Shown piece by piece: positions 14,034 to 21,179 of a DNA stretch of 25,750 nt. The stretch is from an uncultured Bacteriovorax sp. GTDB lineage: Bacteria > Bdellovibrionota > Bacteriovoracia > Bacteriovoracales > Bacteriovoracaceae. The stretch is taken from contig CAMLRB010000018.1 in NCBI GenBank assembly GCA_946482295.1, positions 1 through 25,750 of the forward strand, read 5' to 3'. The notes under the pieces are model-generated. The model did no database searches. It was given only the letters and a program-made list of their open reading frames with translations, and was not told the DNA's origin. Position numbers and translations under genes: made by a program. Each line of letters starts with the position of its first letter. Position 1 is the stretch's first letter.

Positions 14034-14786
14034 ATGCAAAACATTTATCGTTCGACACTTTTAATCATGCTGATGATTTCCGCATCCTCTTGTCTGGAAA
14101 GAACAGAAAGCATTGCTCCATTAGCTCCAATCAAAACGATGGCCGAAATACAACGTGAAGCCATGATGCAACAAGCGATAGAAGCTGGCGGTGATACAGA
14201 ACTCTCGCGAGAAACTCAATCAACTTTAGAAGAAAGTAAAAATGATCCCACACTCTATTTCCTCAACATTAAATATTCGCTTGAGGATATAGATCTAAGT
14301 GAGTCAGTGGATCTAGGGAATAGTTATGAAATCTTAGGGAATTCACTTCTACGAACATTTGCAAAAATTTTTGTCGCTTTAAAAGGCACACATGAAATTG
14401 ATATGGATGAGATTGAAGTTCCGCTTCCTGATCTTAACCTGGATTTTAATGTAATCAAATCAATTAAAATCAAACGTCTTTATCTCACACTTAACCCGGC
14501 CTATGTCCGTCAAGCAGGGCCCAGTGTGAATTTTGCCTTTATCGAGAGTTTAAACTTCAACAAACCCCAGGTAAAAACATCGGCCTTTAGTTACAAAAAA
14601 ACACCCAGCTGTTCTTACAAGTGTCTTGAGTTTCAAGTGAACGATGGAGATTTTTACAACGCTTTGGCATCTGGGCATGGTGTATGGCTCAAGCCTACAC
14701 TTTTCATCAATGCACTTCCTAAACGTCTTGATTACCATCTCGATGGACAAATCGAGATTCAAATAGGTCTTAGATTACCTTTTTAG
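14034..14786 (+). CDS. Lipoprotein of unknown function
   Basis: 250 residues. Signal peptide with lipobox SASSC places the lipidated Cys at residue 20. A helical Gln/Glu-rich stretch (MAEIQREAMMQQAIEAG) is followed by a beta-rich C-terminal domain with regularly alternating acidic and hydrophobic residues (DMDEIEVPLPDLNLDF), a C-x3-C pair (PSCSYKCLEF), and an end in RLPF. I recognise no family. No ribosome site; a -10-like TAGAAT ends 6 bases before the ATG. It follows DUF4142 after 91 bases and precedes the FPASDPP gene. Confidence 0.78.
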   Translation: MQNIYRSTLLIMLMISASSCLERTESIAPLAPIKTMAEIQREAMMQQAIEAGGDTELSRETQSTLEESKNDPTLYFLNIKYSLEDIDLSESVDLGNSYEILGNSLLRTFAKIFVALKGTHEIDMDEIEVPLPDLNLDFNVIKSIKIKRLYLTLNPAYVRQAGPSVNFAFIESLNFNKPQVKTSAFSYKKTPSCSYKCLEFQVNDGDFYNALASGHGVWLKPTLFINALPKRLDYHLDGQIEIQIGLRLPF

Positions 14787-14837
14787 TTAACTTTTAAAGG
14801 CATTGAACATGCACCTCTAATTAAGATGGAGGTTTCT

Positions 14838-15059
14838 ATGTTCATGTTACAGAAATTAAGAAACATGCAACTCAAGCTGAAGTACATTTTCGCTAAGCCG
14901 AAAAAACTCAACTTAATGGAAGATCAGCCACATGTTATGTCGGAAGATGAAATGCTTGATGAAGCAAGTGAAGAAAGTTTTCCCGCTAGTGATCCTCCAG
15001 GTTACCGATCTAAATCATCGATTGATAAAACTGGTCATGATTCAATCAGTAATCATTAA
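14838..15059 (+). CDS. Short acidic protein with FPASDPP motif
   Basis: 73 residues from ATG 14838, preceded by GGAGG; an in-frame ATG 12 bases upstream overlaps that ribosome site and is rejected. The N-terminal third is basic and amphipathic (LQKLRNMQLKLKYIFAKPKK). The centre contains DEASEESFPASDPPGY, a motif I know from many short, otherwise unrelated proteobacterial proteins without known function. The C-terminal part is polar and probably disordered. It overlaps the UDG gene tail to tail by 14 bases. Confidence 0.75.
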   Translation: MFMLQKLRNMQLKLKYIFAKPKKLNLMEDQPHVMSEDEMLDEASEESFPASDPPGYRSKSSIDKTGHDSISNH

Positions 15060-15612
15060 GAATTTTTCGAACTCGTTTTTTTATTTGGGGAATAATGTCA
15101 GATTCAATCCATTTATTTTTGGATAACCAAATATTGTTTCGAGGCGATGGGTGGGGAAGAACTATAAATTCTTCTTCTCTCTTCGCCCATTTTTTTATGA
15201 GATCTGGTAAATTTTCATCACTAAAAAAATAATCTTTTGCATAGGATCCTACAACAATAATCAATTGAACACTTTCACATTTAGTGATCACACTATCCAG
15301 CCAGCGGGCCCTGCATTCCTGCCTTGGAGGTAGATCGCCTGTTTTGCCTTTGCCCGGATAACAAAATCCCATGGGAACAATGGCAACTTTTTCTTTGCTG
15401 TAGAACTCATCCTTAGTCAGCCCCAACCACAATCGTAGTCGATCACCACTGGGATCATTCCAGGGAATGCCAGATTCATGGGCCAGTCTTCCTGGTGCTT
15501 GGCCAACTATGAGTATTTTGGCCTTCTCTCCCAACTGAAGGATAGGTTTAGGTTTATGAGGTAAATGCTCAGTACATAATGAGCAATTTAAAATTTCGGC
15601 ATAAAGATCCAT
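15046..15612 (-). CDS. Uracil-DNA glycosylase superfamily protein with Fe-S type cysteines
   Basis: 188 residues. Active-site motif 1 is GQAPGRLAHESGIPWNDPSG (37-56) and motif 2 is HPSPRN near the C-terminus (UDG superfamily, PF03167). Four cysteines at 10, 13, 84 and 100 follow the C-x2-C-xn-C-x15-C spacing that binds a [4Fe-4S] cluster in family 4 and 5 enzymes. It removes uracil or related damaged bases from DNA, starting base-excision repair in the cytoplasm. Motif 1 has Gln where family 4 has Glu (GEAPG), so its exact class is uncertain. Weak TTAGG ribosome site. Divergent from the FecR gene. Confidence 0.9.
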   Translation of the reverse strand: MDLYAEILNCSLCTEHLPHKPKPILQLGEKAKILIVGQAPGRLAHESGIPWNDPSGDRLRLWLGLTKDEFYSKEKVAIVPMGFCYPGKGKTGDLPPRQECRARWLDSVITKCESVQLIIVVGSYAKDYFFSDENLPDLIKKWAKREEEFIVLPHPSPRNNIWLSKNKWIESDIIPQIKKRVRKILNDY

Positions 15613-15659
15613 TGCTTGAGCCTAACATTTTTTTTCAATAGTAAAAATTATTTTAAGGC

Positions 15660-15665
15660 TATAAT
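15660..15665 (+). promoter_or_regulatory. Perfect -10 box 6 bases before the FecR gene
   Basis: TATAAT ends 6 bases before ATG 15672 and there is no Shine-Dalgarno. No convincing -35 is seen. The following A makes TATAATA, so the minus strand reads TATTAT toward the UDG gene. Confidence 0.5.
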
Positions 15666-15671
15666 AAGCGG

Positions 15672-16535
15672 ATGAAATTCTTTTTGACGTCCATTCTTTT
15701 TTCATTCACGATCCCCCTCTCTTTCGGTCAAACGGATAAAGATTTTGTCCTCGACTTAAAAACATCAACTTTAATTCCTAAGTATGTGGGTCTGGTTAAA
15801 GAAATTCGAGGTGAGGTCATCGTCGAAGATCGTGTCCTTCAAAAGGGATCGAAAATTTATCCACGTGATGTTTTAAAGACAAACGAAAAAAGTTTTTTGA
15901 AATTAGAGTTGATTGATGAAACGCAAATTACGATTGGCCCTAAATCTGAGTTCCAGGTTGAAAAGTGGTCTTATCGAACAAAAAATGATCGCGATGCGCT
16001 TTTCACGCTCGCGCAAGGAAAGATGAGAGCTGAGATCAGATCAAAAGCGAAAGAAAAAGATCAACTGAAAATTAAATCTCCATTAGTGGCGATGGGAATT
16101 CGCGGGACACAATTTTTATTAAACAATCAAATAATCGCAAATAAAGAAGTGACTCAAGTAGCTCTCTTAGAAGGAAAAATTCACCTTGAGGCCGATTCAG
16201 TAAAAGAAAAATGGGATTTAAGGCCTGGTGATTATGTTGAGATTGTGAAAAGCGAGACCAAATCTAAAAAACGAAAAAAAGTTTTGTCATCTGAAGAAAT
16301 GAGCGACTTCAAAAAACCAGAAGCGCCTGAACAATTAAACCTTCTTCCTGATATTATTTCTCATCTCGAGGATGGCCCCGAAATCGGTCATGAGCAATTG
16401 ACGGTGAATACCGTTGATGCCGAAGCAGAACAAACAACCACCACTCCCGCCCACTCGAAAGTAGAAGCTTCTCAAAGTCTGAAAGAAAAGATTCGCGAAC
16501 TGAATGAAATTCGTGAACAGAATCTAAAAGATTAA
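15672..16535 (+). CDS. Exported FecR-domain protein
   Basis: 287 residues. Signal peptide of about 19 residues (cleavage near SFG/QTD). The FecR domain (PF04773, about 38-195) has GLVKEIRGEVIVED, the middle LELIDETQITIGPKSEF, and the diagnostic SPLVAMGIRGTQF (136-148). The C-terminal region (about 200-287) is charged and ends in a predicted coiled coil (LKEKIRELNEIREQN). FecR domains are known in anti-sigma regulators, but this protein lacks a cytoplasmic segment and no sigma-factor gene is near, so it is probably a periplasmic or envelope-binding module. No ribosome site; TATAAT stands 6 bases upstream. The stop overlaps the next gene by 4 bases. Confidence 0.88.
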   Translation: MKFFLTSILFSFTIPLSFGQTDKDFVLDLKTSTLIPKYVGLVKEIRGEVIVEDRVLQKGSKIYPRDVLKTNEKSFLKLELIDETQITIGPKSEFQVEKWSYRTKNDRDALFTLAQGKMRAEIRSKAKEKDQLKIKSPLVAMGIRGTQFLLNNQIIANKEVTQVALLEGKIHLEADSVKEKWDLRPGDYVEIVKSETKSKKRKKVLSSEEMSDFKKPEAPEQLNLLPDIISHLEDGPEIGHEQLTVNTVDAEAEQTTTTPAHSKVEASQSLKEKIRELNEIREQNLKD

Positions 16536-17023
16536 AAACGCTGTTCAAAGATAACCAAATTTTTCATCGAGAAACTTGTGACAGTTGCTTTTGTCTGAGT
16601 ATTGATGACATCCAGGAAAACTTTCTCTTTTGTCGTTGCGAACATATAAGCGTGCGCAGAACATTTTGTTCCGGCCACTTTCGGTCTTCCTAATGCATCC
16701 ACTTCCTTCTTTGCAGGATCTTCCGGCCAAATAGCCACTTTTATTTTTTCCTTGAGTTTTACAGTTAGCCCTACACTATCTGCTCCCGCATGAACTTTAA
16801 GCTGAATTTGATCCAAAGTTTGAGTGACAACGTCAATGTGTTTTACAGGTGTAAGATTATTTTTAGCATAGTGCTTTGTAATTTCTTGTACAGCAGTTAC
16901 TTTCACAGAACTTAAGAATTCTGAGATGGCCTTTTTTTCCAGTATAGATTTGTTTTTCTGGCAAATATCTTCTGCTAACACGGGAAGTGAAAACATGAAA
17001 AAAAGAGGTAAAATTTTTAACAT
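16532..17023 (-). CDS. Small secreted protein of unknown function
   Basis: 163 residues from ATG 17023, preceded by AAAGGAG at proper spacing. The open frame continues upstream to 17212, but that part crosses the promoter and the opposite gene and is rejected. Signal peptide MLKILPLFFMFSLPVLA with cleavage near AEDICQ. The mature protein has two Cys (in DICQKN and GTKCSAH), an N-terminal helical part and a mixed beta C-terminus. I recognise no family. It is divergent from the ABC operon; the two share a 78-base control region. Confidence 0.78.
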   Translation of the reverse strand: MLKILPLFFMFSLPVLAEDICQKNKSILEKKAISEFLSSVKVTAVQEITKHYAKNNLTPVKHIDVVTQTLDQIQLKVHAGADSVGLTVKLKEKIKVAIWPEDPAKKEVDALGRPKVAGTKCSAHAYMFATTKEKVFLDVINTQTKATVTSFSMKNLVIFEQRF

Positions 17024-17048
17024 AAACGTGACTCCTTTATCCCTTACA

Positions 17049-17057
17049 ATTTTAGCA
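17049..17057 (-). promoter_or_regulatory. Extended -10 promoter of the small secreted protein
   Basis: TGCTAAAAT on the minus strand (17057-17049) is an extended -10 element. It predicts a leader of about 20 bases with AAAGGAG. Confidence 0.5.
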
Positions 17058-17074
17058 CACTCTTTGACAGAGTG
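17058..17074. promoter_or_regulatory. Operator-like inverted repeat between divergent genes
   Basis: CACTCT (17058-17063) and AGAGTG (17069-17074) are perfect reverse complements around TTGAC. The repeat covers the TTGACA -35 of the ABC operon and adjoins the extended -10 of the opposite gene. Confidence 0.45.
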
Positions 17075-17092
17075 AAGTGCCTTCTTTAAGCT
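17064..17092 (+). promoter_or_regulatory. Likely promoter of the five-gene ABC operon
   Basis: A perfect TTGACA (17064-17069) is followed after 17 bases by a poor -10, TAAGCT (17087-17092), 9 bases before ATG 17102. There is no Shine-Dalgarno. The weak -10 suggests dependence on an activator. Confidence 0.45.
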
Positions 17093-17101
17093 AAACGTAC
17101 T

Positions 17102-17932
17102 ATGAAAACCGTCATCGAAACTCACGATCTCTGCCGCATCTATAAAACTTATCAAAAACCAGAAGGTCTCAGAAATTCCATAAAAGGAATTTGGGAGAGA
17201 AAGTACGACCAAAAAATTGCCCTGAATAAAACATCAATTAAAATTGAATCAGGTCAAATCATAGGCCTCGTCGGGGCCAATGGAGCGGGGAAAACTACAC
17301 TGCTCAAAATTCTTTCCGGTCTCGTCACTCCGAGCTCAGGTGATGCCTCAGTTCTAGGATTTAAACCTTGGGAGCGCCAGAACGAGTACCTTCGTCAAAT
17401 CAGTATTCTCTTAGGACAAAAAAATCAGTTGTGGTGGGACATTTCCCCGATGGATTCTTATGCCCTTCTCGCACGTATTTATGATTTAGAGCCTACTCGT
17501 ACCCGTAAAAAAGTAGAAGAATTGGCAGAGATGCTCCAATGTACTCACGTTTTGCACACTCAATTAAGAAGACTCTCTCTGGGGGAGAGAATGAAAATGG
17601 AAATCATTGGTGCACTTTTACATGAGCCAAAGATTTTATTTCTCGATGAACCGACAATAGGTCTCGATATTGTGGCCCAAGAAAACATTCGAAACTTCCT
17701 GAGCGCATACGTTAAGGAAAAAGAACCAACAGTAATTCTGACAAGCCATTACATGGACGACATTGCGACCCTTGCTGATAAATTACTTCTTATTTCAAAA
17801 GGAAATATTGTTTATCAAGGAACAGTTGATGAATTCGTCGCAAATAGTAACAGTGAACTCGCTCACGATGAGAAGGTAGATTTTGAAGAAGTCATTCGCC
17901 GTTTTTTGGAAACGGAATCTCGCATTCGCTAA
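17102..17932 (+). CDS. ABC-2 exporter ATPase (COG4586 type)
   Basis: 276 residues. Walker A GANGAGKTT (58-66), Q106 in LGQKNQLWWD, signature variant LSLGE (158-162), Walker B ILFLDEPT with D182-E183, and H206. The insert NSIKGIWERKYDQK before the first strands and the LGQKNQLWWD Q-loop are typical of the COG4586 group, whose partner permeases are COG4587 and COG3694. It powers export by the next two membrane proteins at the inner membrane. First gene of a five-gene run; the next start codon lies 50 bases inside this gene. Substrate unknown. Confidence 0.92.
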   Translation: MKTVIETHDLCRIYKTYQKPEGLRNSIKGIWERKYDQKIALNKTSIKIESGQIIGLVGANGAGKTTLLKILSGLVTPSSGDASVLGFKPWERQNEYLRQISILLGQKNQLWWDISPMDSYALLARIYDLEPTRTRKKVEELAEMLQCTHVLHTQLRRLSLGERMKMEIIGALLHEPKILFLDEPTIGLDIVAQENIRNFLSAYVKEKEPTVILTSHYMDDIATLADKLLLISKGNIVYQGTVDEFVANSNSELAHDEKVDFEEVIRRFLETESRIR

Positions 17933-18701
17933 TCTTGCGATTGTTTCTAATTTAGAATATCGATTGAATTATTTTATCGATGCCCTAGTTCAGCCAACAC
18001 TCACTACGGGAATTGAAATTCTCTTATGGATTGCTGTCTTCAAAGGGGCCAACACTGAACTTATCGCCGGATTTACAAAGGCCAATTATTTAAGTTATGC
18101 CCTTTGGTCTGCTTTTTTCGCTCGTATTGCAACAAGCTGGATGTATGAATTTCGCATGGTCGAAGAAGTGAGCTCGGGCTCCATAAATAGCATCATCGTT
18201 CGCCCGATGAGTTTTTATGAATATTATCTTTCGCAATTGCTTGGATATAAATTGGTCACGACATTGATCTCACTCATCATACCTGTGCTTGCAGTAAGTT
18301 TGTTTGCATTACCAACAGATCTCTCGAGACTTCCCCTCGCCACGGTATTATGTTTTTATTATCTGATTCTCGTGCACTCAATTAGCTTCATTATCTCGAG
18401 CATGGCGTTTCATTACACAAAAATTTCATCTCTTACTGTGGCCAAAAATTTGTTCATGTGGATTTTGATGGGAGAACTTTTTCCTCTCGATCTACTACCA
18501 CAGCCATGGCAAAAAATCTTTATTGGACTCCCATTTGCCAGTGGTGTCTTCATTCCTGTTGGATATATAACGGGAAGAATTGGAATAGAAACTGTTTGGG
18601 AGGGGTTCCTGTCCGTGACAGTTGGCCTAATCATTCTTAATCTCCTGGGGGCTTACCTGTGGAAAAAAGGAATGGATACTTATGTGGGGACCGGAGCATG
18701 A
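17883..18701 (+). CDS. ABC-2 permease (COG4587 type)
   Basis: 272 residues from a TTG start at 17883, with GAGAAGGTAG upstream as ribosome site, overlapping the ATPase gene by 50 bases. About six membrane helices. EYRLNYFIDALVQPT near the N-terminus, and the amphipathic loop with SSGSINSIIVRPMSF, fit the ABC2_membrane_6 permeases (PF06182). It should pair with the next permease to form a heterodimeric channel driven by the upstream ATPase. The overlap suggests translational coupling. No later ATG gives a complete first helix, which supports TTG. Confidence 0.85.
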   Translation: MKKSFAVFWKRNLAFANLAIVSNLEYRLNYFIDALVQPTLTTGIEILLWIAVFKGANTELIAGFTKANYLSYALWSAFFARIATSWMYEFRMVEEVSSGSINSIIVRPMSFYEYYLSQLLGYKLVTTLISLIIPVLAVSLFALPTDLSRLPLATVLCFYYLILVHSISFIISSMAFHYTKISSLTVAKNLFMWILMGELFPLDLLPQPWQKIFIGLPFASGVFIPVGYITGRIGIETVWEGFLSVTVGLIILNLLGAYLWKKGMDTYVGTGA

Positions 18702-19495
18702 TAAAAACGTTAAAAAAGTATGCGGCCCTTTACGCCTCCATGTTCAAAGCAAGTTTTATTGCTGACCTTGAATACCGTGCAAACTTTTTCTCGCGAATTC
18801 TCACTGATATATTTTGGTATGTCGCTCAGATTTTAACGTTTGAAGTTCTCTACCAGCATACTGACAAAATTGGTGACTGGAATGTTTACCAAATGCGCGT
18901 CTTTCTCGGAATTCTATTTGTCATCGATGCTTTTTACATGATTATCATTCATGAGAATCTGGAAAATCTTTCGGAAAAAGTTCGTAAAGGTGATCTGGAT
19001 CTTCTCCTCGCAAAACCTGTCAATTCACAATTTATGATTACTCTCCAAAAAGCAAACACTGCGCTTTTTGGAAATCTCATCATTGGTTTGACTTGGCTGA
19101 TTTATGCATTAAATGGTCTTCCTGATTTTAATTTTCTCAGACTACTGTGGCTTATTATCCTCATTCCGTGCAGTTTGGTAGTAATCTACTCGATGAGATT
19201 TATTTTTTCAGCTACGGCCGTTATTTTTACTCGTTCAGAAAATTTACAGTTTTTATGGTGGCAGGTTTATCGCTTGGGAATGAGACCAGATTCTATGTAT
19301 AGTCCGGCCATTAAATGGGTTCTCCTTACAGTCATCCCAGTGGGGGTTATTATTTCACTACCTGCGCGAGCACTCTTAAATCCTCCAGATCTTTTTTATC
19401 TGGCCTGGCCAATTATTCTCGTACCAGTTCTGCTTTATATGACTCATCGATTTTGGCGTTTTGCCTTAACTTTCTATAGCAGTGCCAGTTCATAG
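18698..19495 (+). CDS. ABC-2 permease (COG3694 type)
   Basis: 265 residues from ATG 18698, which overlaps the previous stop codon (ATGA), with GGAG in the preceding bases. The 13-codon upstream extension from a GTG is rejected. About six membrane helices. DLEYRANFFSRILTD near the N-terminus and the VRKGDLDLLLAKPVNSQF loop are typical of the second permease of the COG4586/4587/3694 exporters (PF06182). It forms the membrane channel with the upstream permease. Coupled start. Confidence 0.87.
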   Translation: MIKTLKKYAALYASMFKASFIADLEYRANFFSRILTDIFWYVAQILTFEVLYQHTDKIGDWNVYQMRVFLGILFVIDAFYMIIIHENLENLSEKVRKGDLDLLLAKPVNSQFMITLQKANTALFGNLIIGLTWLIYALNGLPDFNFLRLLWLIILIPCSLVVIYSMRFIFSATAVIFTRSENLQFLWWQVYRLGMRPDSMYSPAIKWVLLTVIPVGVIISLPARALLNPPDLFYLAWPIILVPVLLYMTHRFWRFALTFYSSASS

Positions 19496-19504
19496 GAATC
19501 CATT

Positions 19505-20416
19505 ATGATTTTTGCCTCTCACTTGAAAAAACAATTTGGTGATTTCACGGCAGTGAATGATATCAGTCTCGACATTCGCCCTGGAGAATGTTTTGGCCTT
19601 CTCGGGCCAAATGGCGCGGGAAAATCAACATTCATAAGTATGACCTACGGAACTGTTCTGCGCACGAGTGGAACATTAAAAGTATTTGGTCATGATCCTC
19701 AAACCCACTCAAGAGAAATAAAAAAAAGACTAGGTGTTGTCACTCAAGAAAACGCCCTTGATGAATCGTTAACCGTGTTTGAAAACATGATGATCTATTG
19801 TGCTTTTATCGGCATGCCATCACATGAAAGAAAAAAACGTATCATGGATTTACTCGAGTATATGAACATTGCTCATAAGAAAGATGCTCTTATACAAACT
19901 CTTTCAGGTGGAATGAAGCGCAGACTTGTTTTTGTGCGGGCCCTACTGGGAAAACCAGAACTTCTTATTCTCGATGAACCGACAACAGGTCTTGATCCGG
20001 CCGTTCGCCATCTCCTTTGGGGTAAAGTGAAAGAGCTACACCAGCAAGGTGTCACAATCGTTCTGACAACTCACTACATGCACGAAGCAGAAGTTCTCTG
20101 TGATCGTCTCGTTATTATGAATGGTGGAAATATTGCTGCCGAAGGCTCACCTGCTTCGATGATTCAGTCCCACACTCCCGGTTACGTTGGGATTTTCTCA
20201 CCTAACGATCATGAAAAAATCCAATCATTGGTTCAACATCAAAAAGATATCCATCATCATTCAGATAGTTCCGGTGTTTACATCCGAACAAACCACTTGA
20301 ACGATTTGACGATTTTTCATACTCAGCATGGACTTTCACCGCTGCAAATCAGACCTTCAAACTTGGAAGATGTCTTTTTGAAACTAACAGGACAGGAGTT
20401 ATCTGCAGATGCTTGA
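19505..20416 (+). CDS. ABC-2 exporter ATPase, NodI-like
   Basis: 303 residues. Walker A GPNGAGKST (34-42), Q81, signature LSGGM (133-137), Walker B LLILDEPT with D157-E158, and H190. The C-terminal EDVFLKLTG is typical of NodI/DrrA-type ATPases. The tail has a His-rich patch (DIHHHSD). AGGA precedes the ATG, 9 bases after the previous gene. It pairs with the NodJ-like permease that follows, so this operon holds a second, separate exporter. Confidence 0.92.
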   Translation: MIFASHLKKQFGDFTAVNDISLDIRPGECFGLLGPNGAGKSTFISMTYGTVLRTSGTLKVFGHDPQTHSREIKKRLGVVTQENALDESLTVFENMMIYCAFIGMPSHERKKRIMDLLEYMNIAHKKDALIQTLSGGMKRRLVFVRALLGKPELLILDEPTTGLDPAVRHLLWGKVKELHQQGVTIVLTTHYMHEAEVLCDRLVIMNGGNIAAEGSPASMIQSHTPGYVGIFSPNDHEKIQSLVQHQKDIHHHSDSSGVYIRTNHLNDLTIFHTQHGLSPLQIRPSNLEDVFLKLTGQELSADA

Positions 20417-21179
20417 ATCATTATTTTTAAGTTTTCATATCACTCGTCGTAATTGGACTGTTTATAAAAAAGACCTCATAGCGAACATTTCTCCCACTGT
20501 CGCTGATCCAGCTCTCGTCATGGTTTCACTGGGACTAGGGCTTGGTGCTTTCATCACTAATGTGGAAGGCATGAGTTACATGCAATACCTTGCCCCTGGA
20601 TTAACTGTCGCGACGGCACTCTTCACTTCTTTTTTTGAAAGTAGTTATGGGTTTTACGTCCGCATGACATACGAAAACGTTTTTAAGGCCATGCTAACAA
20701 CTCCCATAGGTGTGAAAGAAGTCGTTATCGGTGAAATGTTATGGGTGGGAATTAAAGGTGCTCTCATGGCCGTAGGCGTGGCCATCGTGCTTGCCCTCTT
20801 TGGTTTGATGGCCAACCCGTGGTTGATTCCACTTGTTTCACTAGTGGGATTTTTAGTGGCGCTACCTTGCGGGGCCATTGGCCTTCTGGCCACAGCTATG
20901 GTCAATAACATTAACCAATTCCAAAGTGTGTATTCTTTCCTAATTGCTCCTTTATATTTTCTTTCGGGAATTTTTTTTCCTATTGCCCAAATGAATCCTA
21001 TTGTCCGATGGGTGGCAGAATTTTTTCCACTCATCCATGGTGTAAGATTAGCACAGGCCATGTTTTGGGATAAAAATATTGGTGAAGCACTATTAATAAG
21101 TGGAGGAATACTTTGTCTCCAAAGTACCCTCCTTTGCTTCTGGGCCTATAAAAAAATTCAACACAAACTTATTTCTTAA
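20409..21179 (+). CDS. ABC-2 permease, NodJ-like
   Basis: 256 residues, about six membrane helices. The NodJ/DrrB-type features are MQYLAPGLTVATALFTSFFESSYG in the first half, the cytoplasmic AMLTTPIGVKEVVIGE loop, and PLYFLSGIFFPIAQMNP near the last helices (ABC2 membrane, PF01061). NodIJ proper exports lipochito-oligosaccharide in rhizobia; homologues elsewhere export lipids or drugs, so no substrate can be named. Start overlaps the ATPase gene by 8 bases with AGGAG upstream. The stop overlaps the RCC1 gene by 11 bases. Confidence 0.92.
   Translation: MLESLFLSFHITRRNWTVYKKDLIANISPTVADPALVMVSLGLGLGAFITNVEGMSYMQYLAPGLTVATALFTSFFESSYGFYVRMTYENVFKAMLTTPIGVKEVVIGEMLWVGIKGALMAVGVAIVLALFGLMANPWLIPLVSLVGFLVALPCGAIGLLATAMVNNINQFQSVYSFLIAPLYFLSGIFFPIAQMNPIVRWVAEFFPLIHGVRLAQAMFWDKNIGEALLISGGILCLQSTLLCFWAYKKIQHKLIS

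Noticed and set aside
17024..17212. N-terminal extension of the small secreted protein frame
   Set aside because: It crosses the divergent promoter region and the opposite ABC ATPase gene, and a proper AAAGGAG plus signal peptide start is at 17023.
20654..21061. Antisense frame of 135 codons inside the NodJ-like gene
   Set aside because: No ribosome site, lies wholly opposite a well-recognised permease gene; typical shadow frame.
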